DNA of 5,795 bases from an uncultured Eubacterium sp. (lineage in GTDB: Bacteria; Bacillota; Clostridia; Oscillospirales; Acutalibacteraceae). The notes below the pieces were generated by a model. It did no database searches, was not told the DNA's origin, and saw only the letters and a program-made list of their open reading frames with translations. Position numbers and translations under genes: made by a program. Of this stretch, positions 1-5,795 are shown one piece after another. The stretch is taken from assembly GCA_945980015.1 (NCBI GenBank), contig CAMFQI010000091.1, forward strand, positions 1 through 5,795, in the 5' to 3' direction. The first letter of the stretch is position 1. Every line of letters begins with the position of its first letter.

Positions 1-1394
1 AGGACGGCAAGGATAATTATCTTTACGGAACCGACTTTGAAAAGGATGAGCCCCGTCATTGGTACAGTGGTATCAATAAAACCGCTATGACCGGCTCAAA
101 TACTTTCTTCTGTGCAAACGGCGTAATCTCTGCAACAAGAGAGCCGCACCCTCAGTATTTTGAAATGCGCCACGTTTATCAGCCTGTTGTAACAACTGCG
201 TTTGACATTACAAAGGGCAGATTTAACGTTCGTTCAAGATATTTGTTTACCGATGTTTCTTCACTCAAATGTAAGTGGAAAATACAATGCGAGGGTGAGG
301 ATATTCAGTCGGGTGAAATGGAAAAATTCTCCGTTTCTCCGCTTCAGGAGGACTTTATAGACATTCCTTATGATTATTCAAAGCTTCCTCAGGATAAGGA
401 GTGTGTACTGACTATTTCCTACCACTCAAAGAAAAAGACGCTAGGTATAAAAAATAATGCGGAAATTGCGTTTGACCAATTTATTCTTACCAAAGGTGCA
501 AAGCCTGTTGAAAAACGCTCGGATAAGAGTATTTCGGTTGCTCAAAGCTCAAATACCGTTGCCCTGACAGGCGAGAACTTCGGCGTGAGAATAGTAAATG
601 GCGCAGTAACCTCGTTTGAATATGACTCAAAGGAGCTTCTTAAAGCACCGATGGCTCCTAACTATTTCAGAGCACTTACCGATAACGATATCGACTTTTT
701 GAACTTTGTTTCACCGCTTATTTTCGCTCATCCTTATTATAAGTGGAAGCAGGCTACAAAGTCCGTTAAGGCGGTGAAAACCACCGTTGAGGAGCAGCCG
801 GGCAGTGTTAAGGTACGAGTTGCACTCAAGGTACCGTTTATGAAGAATGCGTTTGTTTCCTATACCGTTTATGCCGACGGCAAGATAGCCGTTTACCATA
901 GTGCAACACCGACTGCCGCATTGCTTCGCTTCGGCTTCCAATGGGATGTTGACCGTAGTTTAACTCAGATTTCGTGGTACGGCAGAGGTGAAGCTCCGTC
1001 ATATCCCGATAGAAAAACAGGCTATAAAATCGGAAAATACAGCCTGCCTATCGATAAGTTTGAATACACCTATATGCGTCCGCAGGAATCTTCAACAAGA
1101 GCGGATGTAAGGTATTTCACTCTTACCGATAAAAAGGGAAGCGGTATTAAGGTTTCGGCATACTACGAAGAGCCGTTTATGTTCAGCGCTTTGCCTTATA
1201 CTCCGTTTATGCTTGATAAGTTTACTCACGTTGCCGATGTAAACCGTGATAACGATATTACCGTAAACGTAGATTCCTCACAGTACGGTATCGGCGGCGA
1301 TATGCCCGGACAGGCTTTTGTAAGAGATAAGTATCAGGTTAAGGCAGGCACAAAGCAGTCGCTTTCATTCCTTGTAGAGCCTTACACAAAATAA
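1..1394 (+). CDS. Beta-galactosidase-like GH2 hydrolase, C-terminal part (5' end outside window)
   Basis: The frame is open from the first full codon at base 3 to TAA at 1392-1394, giving 463 visible residues, so the gene starts upstream and the ATG at 87 is internal. It matches the C-terminal third of LacZ-type GH2 enzymes. Landmarks, numbered from the Met at 87, are FCANG (8-12) and REPHP (18-22) at the end of the TIM-barrel region, VYQP (30-33) opening the next beta-sandwich, then the small-chain beta-sandwich with FRALTDNDID (194-203), WYGRGEAPSYPDRKTG (297-312), RPQESSTRADVRYF (331-344) and GIGGDMPG (401-408). Family members hydrolyse terminal beta-galactosides such as lactose. The acid/base and nucleophile glutamates lie upstream and cannot be checked. 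The residue aligned with E. coli Trp999, a sugar-stacking residue, is not Trp here, so the true substrate may differ from lactose. No signal peptide can be judged. Family assignment is firm; substrate is open. Confidence 0.93.
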   Translation, partial: DGKDNYLYGTDFEKDEPRHWYSGINKTAMTGSNTFFCANGVISATREPHPQYFEMRHVYQPVVTTAFDITKGRFNVRSRYLFTDVSSLKCKWKIQCEGEDIQSGEMEKFSVSPLQEDFIDIPYDYSKLPQDKECVLTISYHSKKKTLGIKNNAEIAFDQFILTKGAKPVEKRSDKSISVAQSSNTVALTGENFGVRIVNGAVTSFEYDSKELLKAPMAPNYFRALTDNDIDFLNFVSPLIFAHPYYKWKQATKSVKAVKTTVEEQPGSVKVRVALKVPFMKNAFVSYTVYADGKIAVYHSATPTAALLRFGFQWDVDRSLTQISWYGRGEAPSYPDRKTGYKIGKYSLPIDKFEYTYMRPQESSTRADVRYFTLTDKKGSGIKVSAYYEEPFMFSALPYTPFMLDKFTHVADVNRDNDITVNVDSSQYGIGGDMPGQAFVRDKYQVKAGTKQSLSFLVEPYTK

Positions 1395-1418
1395 GCTTAC
1401 TTTTTATTTAACTTTGTT

Positions 1419-3485
1419 ATGAAAAGAGTTTTTGCCTTAATCGGATTTACCATGGCACTTACCATGCTTGTGGCAAATCTTGTTGACGCATACTACATTT
1501 TTATAGCTTCAATCGGGCTTACAGTGATTTTCGCTGTAAGCCTTTTCTTGCCGTATTTCAGAAGAAATAAACCGTTTGAAATATGCCTTGCAACAGTCAT
1601 ATTCGCCTGCTTTGTATTTTTGATTTATCACAGCAGCGTAGTATTGCCTCGGCTTGAGCTTGATGAGAGTGAGGCGGATTGTCGCTTTTATGTAATTGAG
1701 CATCTCGGCTCATCATATACATCGAATTCCTATCTTGCAAGAATACAGTGCGCCAATCTTGAAAATATACCAAAAAATATGAAGCTTATAATTTATACAA
1801 CTGTTGATACAAGGCTTGATGAGTATAATGAATACAGCGGGCATTTATACTTTTTTACTCATTGTGAAAGGCCGTTTGAATCATACGGAAGCTTTGCAGA
1901 CGGCGTTTTTATCAGGGCAACCGTAGATGATGCTCAATCACTTAATGAAGAAGTATTCACTCCGTTTAAGGTGTTTTCCGAGCTTAAGAACAGTATAACC
2001 GATAAGCTGACCTATATTATCGGCGGAATTCAGGGAAGGTTGTCTAATGCCTTAATTACTGGTGATACTTCCTTGCTTTCACCCGAATTAAAGGCGGCGT
2101 TTAAGTCGGCAGGCGTTTCTCATATTATGGCTGTTTCCGGACTTCATTTGTCGCTTATTACAGGCGTTCTTGTTTTTGTACTCAGGAAACTGAGAATAAA
2201 CAAAAAAATATCCTCGACAGTCGGTGTTGGCGCAGTTTTTGTATATATGGCGGTTGTTGGGTTTTCAGGCTCTGTAGTCAGGGCAGGAATTATGATGAGT
2301 GTACTGTTTATAGGCGATTTGTTTTCAAGAAGAAGCGATAGCCTGAATTCACTCGGTATAGCGGTATTTCTAATGTGCTTCAATCCGTACGCAGTGTCGG
2401 ATGTCGGTATGCTTTTCAGCGTCTGCGCCGTTTTGTCACTCGTAACGCTTTATCCTTTGTTGATGAAAAGACTTCCGAGAACATACGTCGACCCGCTTTT
2501 CAAAACAAAAAAGGAAAGACTTCGAGACCGCTTTTTGGATTTGCTTTCCGTTTTTTATGCCTCTGTATGTATAAGTGTTTATTGTCTGCCAGTAACATAT
2601 ATGTTTTATTCGTCGCTTTGCGTGATTTCTCCGCTTTCAAATTTGATTGTCTTGCCGCTGGGAAGCGTATGTGTTGTGCTCAGCTTTTTGACATATTTTG
2701 CAAGCGTTGTCGGAATAGATTTTATTACAATAGGCGTTGCTTTCCTTACAAAGCAGGCGGATACTCTGCTTCTTAGGGAAGTGTATACGCTTTCATCCCT
2801 CGGTAACACTTCGTTTAGCTTTGATTACAGATACGGCTCGGTAATAGCCGGCGTTCTTATGATTATTGCCGTTGCATTTTTAATTAGAAGAAAAACCGCC
2901 TTAAGACTTGGCGCACTGCTTTCTGCCGCTATTATTCTTGTTTGCTCTATATCGTTTTGTATATCCGACAGAGATAGGGCCAAAATTTATGTTTTCGGTG
3001 AGAATGCGGTTTTTGTAAGCTACAAAAATATAAACGTTGTGTGGGGCGTTGATTCAGCCGATGAGTACTACAGCGTGCGTTCGGCGGTTAATTCTAACGG
3101 TGGATATATTGATTATCTTTTGTGTGATAATCTTCTTTTGTATTCGTCCGTGTTGTCGAATGATGTGAGTGTAAATACCTTGATTTATGATGAATTTAAT
3201 GATACAATACTTCTTGACGCCTCGCATCAAAGCCTCGAAATTCACGATTTCTATAATGTGAAGCTTTGCGACGACCTAGAGATTTATTATAATAAGGGCG
3301 ATTTTACCGTAATTGTCAACGGCTTTGTATTAAGCAGTGAATATGACTCTGCAGATGTCGTTGTAAAGTTCAATAAGCTTTGCGACGGTAACGGAGAAAT
3401 TTCGCTTGACGGCGAGGGCGTTTGCTATACCGTAAATAACGATAATACCTATAGTGTTAGGAGATTGAATGAATGGCAAAAATAG
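1419..3485 (+). CDS. comEC: ComEC/Rec2-family DNA internalisation channel protein
   Basis: This 688-residue membrane protein belongs to the family that passes single-stranded DNA across the cytoplasmic membrane during natural transformation. Hydrophobic segments lie near residues 4-22, 25-46 and 52-72. A soluble OB-fold-like region (about 80-175) follows, containing YSGHLYFF. The competence domain (about 200-515) carries the hallmark SHIMAVSGLHLSL (234-246), SVVRAGIMMSV (285-295) and GMLFSVCAV (330-338), with several further membrane spans to about 514. Residues 518-688 occupy the place of the usual metallo-beta-lactamase-like nuclease domain, but neither a DVGQGD-like strand nor an HxHxDH motif is visible. 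ATG 1419 is the first in-frame start after the preceding stop, and MKRVFALIGF fits family N-termini, but no Shine-Dalgarno precedes it. comEA and comEB are not upstream; the following holA is the classical Bacillota neighbour. Whether the cell is transformable cannot be told from one gene. Confidence 0.93.
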   Translation: MKRVFALIGFTMALTMLVANLVDAYYIFIASIGLTVIFAVSLFLPYFRRNKPFEICLATVIFACFVFLIYHSSVVLPRLELDESEADCRFYVIEHLGSSYTSNSYLARIQCANLENIPKNMKLIIYTTVDTRLDEYNEYSGHLYFFTHCERPFESYGSFADGVFIRATVDDAQSLNEEVFTPFKVFSELKNSITDKLTYIIGGIQGRLSNALITGDTSLLSPELKAAFKSAGVSHIMAVSGLHLSLITGVLVFVLRKLRINKKISSTVGVGAVFVYMAVVGFSGSVVRAGIMMSVLFIGDLFSRRSDSLNSLGIAVFLMCFNPYAVSDVGMLFSVCAVLSLVTLYPLLMKRLPRTYVDPLFKTKKERLRDRFLDLLSVFYASVCISVYCLPVTYMFYSSLCVISPLSNLIVLPLGSVCVVLSFLTYFASVVGIDFITIGVAFLTKQADTLLLREVYTLSSLGNTSFSFDYRYGSVIAGVLMIIAVAFLIRRKTALRLGALLSAAIILVCSISFCISDRDRAKIYVFGENAVFVSYKNINVVWGVDSADEYYSVRSAVNSNGGYIDYLLCDNLLLYSSVLSNDVSVNTLIYDEFNDTILLDASHQSLEIHDFYNVKLCDDLEIYYNKGDFTVIVNGFVLSSEYDSADVVVKFNKLCDGNGEISLDGEGVCYTVNNDNTYSVRRLNEWQK
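3459..3463 (+). promoter_or_regulatory. Ribosome binding site of holA
   Basis: AGGAG lies inside the end of comEC, 9 bases before ATG 3473. It selects this start over the out-of-frame ATG at 3469 and supports translation of holA from within the comEC coding end. Confidence 0.7.
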
Positions 3486-4510
3486 GAGAAGCCGAGCTTA
3501 AAAATCAAATAAAAAATAACGACTTTTCCAACGTCTATATGATATACGGAGATGAAGGCTATCTCAAGGAATTTTATGTTAAAAAGCTAAAGGAAAAGCT
3601 TGTTGAACCTGCCTTTGCGGACTTTAATTTTCATCAGTATGACGGCAAAAAAGCAGCTCTTAGTGAAATACTCACCGACGCGGATATGATGCCGATGATG
3701 AGCAGTAATACCTTTTTGCTCGTTCGTGACTATCCCTTTGATAAATCAAAGGAGGATGTTGAGCTTCTGAAGGAATATCTTAAGGACGTAAACGAGACTG
3801 CCGTTATAGTCTTTTGGTTTGATAACTTAGAGGTTGATACGAAGAAAAATTCAAAGCTCAAAGCCCTTGAAACAGCTGTCTCAAAATACGCAACCGCCGT
3901 CGAGCTTAATAGAAAAACCGAAGGCGAGCTTGTACGTCTTGTGTCGTCAAAGGTTAAAAAAAGCGGTTGCACGATTGACAGTGCAAACGCTCAATATCTT
4001 GTTTCCGTTGTCGGCAATGACCTAAAAACAATTCTCAACGAAACCGAAAAAATCTGCAACAGTATCGACGGCGGCGAGATTACGAGAAAAGTTATTGACT
4101 CTCTTGCCGTAAAATGCCTTCAGGCGAGGGTTTACGATTTGTCGAAGTTTATACTTAACGGAAAAAGTGACGAGGCTTACGGCGTATTGAGGGTGCTTTT
4201 TGCACAAAAGGAGGAGCCTATTGTAATCCTTGCCGTAATTTCTTCGTGCTATATAGATATGTATCGAGTAAAGTGTGCAAAGGCGAGCGGACAGGGTGAA
4301 CAGTCGCTTACTCAGTATTTCAACTATAAGGGCAGGGAATGGCTTATCCGAAATGCCGTTCGTGACAGTAAAAATCTGAGCCTTGAAAATCTGCGTTGCG
4401 CAATAGACGTTTTGAGCCAAACTGACGAAAAAATGAAATCTACCGCAGTTGACAAAAATCTTCTGCTAGAAGAAACTGTAACAAAGCTTATTGCATTGAG
4501 GAACGGATAA
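3473..4510 (+). CDS. holA: DNA polymerase III subunit delta
   Basis: The 345-residue product is the delta subunit of the clamp loader, which opens the beta sliding clamp and hands it to DNA at the replication fork in the cytoplasm. The family N-terminal signature appears as YMIYGDEGYLKE (22-33), where the AAA+ fold lacks a working Walker A loop, as is normal for delta. MMSSNTFLLVRDY (75-87) corresponds to the conserved strand after the clamp-binding region. LKTILNETEKI (184-194) and the following helix form the lid region, and ARVYDLSKFILNG (218-230) with EEPIVILAVISSCY (247-260) starts the C-terminal collar domain that assembles the pentamer. Length is typical for the family. The gene overlaps comEC by 13 bases and has its own AGGAG site. 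comEC followed by holA is a familiar order in Bacillota; rpsT, often next in that group, is absent here. Confidence 0.95.
   Translation: MAKIGEAELKNQIKNNDFSNVYMIYGDEGYLKEFYVKKLKEKLVEPAFADFNFHQYDGKKAALSEILTDADMMPMMSSNTFLLVRDYPFDKSKEDVELLKEYLKDVNETAVIVFWFDNLEVDTKKNSKLKALETAVSKYATAVELNRKTEGELVRLVSSKVKKSGCTIDSANAQYLVSVVGNDLKTILNETEKICNSIDGGEITRKVIDSLAVKCLQARVYDLSKFILNGKSDEAYGVLRVLFAQKEEPIVILAVISSCYIDMYRVKCAKASGQGEQSLTQYFNYKGREWLIRNAVRDSKNLSLENLRCAIDVLSQTDEKMKSTAVDKNLLLEETVTKLIALRNG
4498..4502 (+). promoter_or_regulatory. Ribosome binding site of the TOPRIM gene
   Basis: GAGGA within the last codons of holA precedes ATG 4510 by 7 bases. Together with the TAATG stop/start overlap it supports coupled translation from this start. 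Confidence 0.6.
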
Positions 4511-5097
4511 TGGCTGAAAAACTGAAAATATCGCAGGCGGTTATTGTTGAGGGTAAGTATGACAAAATAAAGCTTTCTAACATAATCGACGCCTTTATTA
4601 TCGAAACTAACGGCTTTTCCTTATATAACGACAAGGAAAAAATGAAATTCATCAAGCGTCTTGCAAGCGAGAGGGGAATTATTATACTTACCGACTCCGA
4701 CCACGCAGGCTTTATGATAAGAAACCGTATTTCCTCCTTTGTGCCGAAAAGCCAAATAATAAATGTATATATACCCGATATTTCGGGAAAGGAAAAACGC
4801 AAGCATTCTCCCTCCAAGGAGGGAAAGCTTGGCGTTGAGGGAATGAGTAAGGAAATTCTGCTTAAGGCGTTTGAAAACGCAAATGTAAATACACAAAGAG
4901 TTGTCTGCGAAAATCCGGTAACAAGCTTTGATTTTTACGATTTGGGATTTTCGGGCGGCGAGAATTCAAAGAAAAAACGAAGCGCACTTTGTAAGGTTCT
5001 TGACCTGCCTGAATTTCTGTCTGTGTCCTCGCTTATTTCCTGCATAAATAATATGATGAATAGAGATGATTTTTTTGAACTTGCAGAAAAAATATAA
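4510..5097 (+). CDS. Ribonuclease M5-like TOPRIM protein with DUF4093 C-terminus
   Basis: This 195-residue protein has a TOPRIM domain in residues 8-90: the catalytic glutamate sits in VEGKYDK (Glu14) and the metal-binding aspartates in LTDSDHAG (Asp62 and Asp64). ETNGF (32-36) and GKLGVEGMS (105-113) are further RNase M5-family marks. PSKEG at 101-105 agrees, from memory, with clostridial members. Residues 121-193, including FYDLGFSGG and a run of basic residues, match the DUF4093 domain at the C-terminus of RNase M5 proteins. RNase M5 (rnmV) matures 5S rRNA in Bacillus and usually sits beside rsmA/ksgA. This copy sits after holA and resembles a clostridial paralogue group whose substrate I do not know, so no symbol is given. 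The start overlaps the holA stop by one base (TAATG). Confidence 0.88.
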   Translation: MAEKLKISQAVIVEGKYDKIKLSNIIDAFIIETNGFSLYNDKEKMKFIKRLASERGIIILTDSDHAGFMIRNRISSFVPKSQIINVYIPDISGKEKRKHSPSKEGKLGVEGMSKEILLKAFENANVNTQRVVCENPVTSFDFYDLGFSGGENSKKKRSALCKVLDLPEFLSVSSLISCINNMMNRDDFFELAEKI

Positions 5098-5737
5098 GAA
5101 AATACTTTGCCTGATTTTGTGCGTTTTTGCAGTTGTCGGGCTTTGCTCTTGTTCAAAAAATGCGGCAGATAATAACCCATCCGACGAACAAAGCAGCTCG
5201 CAAAGTGTTGATATACAGTCTTCTCAAGATGCCTTATCCGGCGGTAAAATAAACAACCAATCGTATGAAAAAACGCTTGTCGTCTACTTTTCCTGCACAG
5301 GAAATACTGCTCAGATTGCCTCCTATATTGCCGAAATAAAAAATGCCGACCTGCTTGAAATCGAGGCTCAAAAGCCATATACAAGCGAGGATTTGTCAAA
5401 GAATGAGACCTCCCGTGCGTATATTGAGCAACATTCAAATATAAACGATGTCAAGATTAAAACGCCCGATGTCAGCCTTGCCAACTATACAACCGTATAT
5501 ATCGGCTACCCCATATGGTACGGTAAGGCGCCTCGTTGCATTTGTACTTTTTTGGCAGAAAATGACCTGTCCTCAAAGACGGTGATTGCGTTTTGCACCT
5601 CAAATGAAAGCGGTATAGACGAAAGCCTTGCCGAGCTGAAAGCACTTCAGCCAAACGCAGTATGGAAAAACGGTATTCGCTTTGATTCAGCCGAAACCCC
5701 GTCCGGCGTTGAACAAATATTGAAAGAAAAACTATAA
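5066..5737 (+). CDS. Flavodoxin-like lipoprotein (Flavodoxin_4 type)
   Basis: The product (223 residues from ATG 5066) has a basic N-terminus QKKYKK (7-12), a hydrophobic core (13-26) and a lipobox LCSC with the modified cysteine at 29. It should therefore be a lipoprotein anchored on the outer face of the membrane. A Ser/Asn/Gln-rich linker (30-67) leads to a flavodoxin fold. YFSCTGNTAQ (74-83) is the FMN phosphate loop, PYTSEDL (104-110) and YIGYPIWYGKAPR (145-157) are family marks with likely isoalloxazine-stacking aromatics, and FCTSNESGI (176-184) is the third flavin loop, usually TSGGSGI in relatives as I recall. The role is probably electron transfer with FMN; partner unknown. The chosen start gives a 32-base overlap with the TOPRIM gene and has no good Shine-Dalgarno. 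TTG codons at 5075 and 5081 are alternatives; the latter would give a textbook lipoprotein signal starting at QKKYKK. Confidence 0.87.
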   Translation: MIFLNLQKKYKKILCLILCVFAVVGLCSCSKNAADNNPSDEQSSSQSVDIQSSQDALSGGKINNQSYEKTLVVYFSCTGNTAQIASYIAEIKNADLLEIEAQKPYTSEDLSKNETSRAYIEQHSNINDVKIKTPDVSLANYTTVYIGYPIWYGKAPRCICTFLAENDLSSKTVIAFCTSNESGIDESLAELKALQPNAVWKNGIRFDSAETPSGVEQILKEKL

Positions 5738-5795
5738 TCAAAACCACTTCGAAACTTGTCAATATTAGTGGACAGATAAAAGAGTGAAAAATTCA
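5738..5795 (+). other. Downstream non-coding end of window
   Basis: This AT-rich stretch follows the flavodoxin stop. I see no GC-rich hairpin with a T-run, so no intrinsic terminator is recognised for the operon. An imperfect TGTC...GACA dyad spans 5757-5774. A GTG at 5784 followed by AAA AAT TCA could begin a gene that continues past the edge, but no convincing ribosome binding site precedes it. Confidence 0.4.

Noticed and set aside
87..89. ATG at 87 as the true start of the GH2 gene, which would make a free-standing small beta-galactosidase subunit.
   Set aside because: The same frame is open to the window edge, and the residues before it (YGTDF, for example) continue the family alignment. 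The ATG also falls within the end of the TIM-barrel region, not at a domain boundary.
1386..1412. A TAAGCTTA palindrome followed by a T-rich tract after the GH2 stop, considered as an intrinsic terminator.
   Set aside because: The palindrome has no room for a loop and is AT-rich, so it would not form a stable terminator stem.
2375..2776. A 133-codon plus-strand open frame inside comEC in another frame.
   Set aside because: The comEC frame here carries the conserved membrane core. The alternative product is a Cys/Arg/Phe-rich shadow with no domain or ribosome site.
4022..4420. A 132-codon minus-strand open frame inside holA.
   Set aside because: It lies fully within the well-supported delta subunit gene and shows no recognisable protein features.
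4809..4824. A strong palindrome TCCCTCCAAGGAGGGA inside the TOPRIM gene, which looks like a REP-like hairpin or an internal terminator.
   Set aside because: Read in frame, its core encodes Pro-Ser-Lys-Glu-Gly, a segment I recall as conserved in clostridial RNase M5-like proteins. The symmetry follows from those codons. The loop would be only 2-4 bases and no T-run follows.
4935..5438. A 167-codon minus-strand open frame spanning the TOPRIM/flavodoxin junction.
   Set aside because: It is antisense to two clear genes, has no family motifs, and is rich in Arg/His/Phe/Ser in the way typical of shadow frames.
5756..5784. A promoter starting at TTGTCA (5756-5761).
   Set aside because: No acceptable -10 box lies 16-18 bases downstream; the nearest candidate, GATAAA, is only 13 bases away.

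Overview
The window reads as a compact, single-strand (+) stretch of chromosome from a low-to-moderate GC Bacillota, most likely a gut-type clostridium of the Oscillospiraceae/Ruminococcus kind. This rests on protein style: a clostridial ComEC N-terminus, comEC directly followed by holA, a clostridial RNase M5-like TOPRIM protein, and a lipoprotein flavodoxin. It is an inference from remembered families, not a database match. No tRNA, rRNA, CRISPR array, phage gene or intact insertion sequence was seen.

Layout. Bases 1-1394 hold the C-terminal part of a glycoside hydrolase family 2 beta-galactosidase-like enzyme; its 5' end and catalytic domain lie outside the window. After a 24-base gap, 1419-3485 encodes a ComEC/Rec2-type DNA-uptake channel protein whose C-terminal metallo-beta-lactamase-like region has lost its recognisable metal-binding motifs. 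It overlaps by 13 bases the delta subunit gene of DNA polymerase III (holA, 3473-4510). holA overlaps by one base (TAATG) an RNase M5-like TOPRIM/DUF4093 protein (4510-5097). The end of that gene overlaps a membrane-anchored flavodoxin-like lipoprotein (5066-5737). The last 58 bases are non-coding as far as can be seen.

How the genes relate. The four genes from comEC to the flavodoxin overlap end to start, so they look like one translationally coupled operon. Three handle nucleic acids: DNA import, clamp loading for replication, and TOPRIM-type RNA or DNA cleavage. The fourth, an exported flavin protein, does not fit that theme. The GH2 gene upstream is a separate sugar-degradation function that happens to sit on the same strand; whether it shares a transcript with comEC cannot be settled by eye.

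I do not see a clearly new system here. The points most worth a second look are the degenerate ComEC nuclease domain, the loss of the Trp999 equivalent in the beta-galactosidase, the exported flavodoxin at the end of a housekeeping operon, and the lack of a Shine-Dalgarno for comEC.
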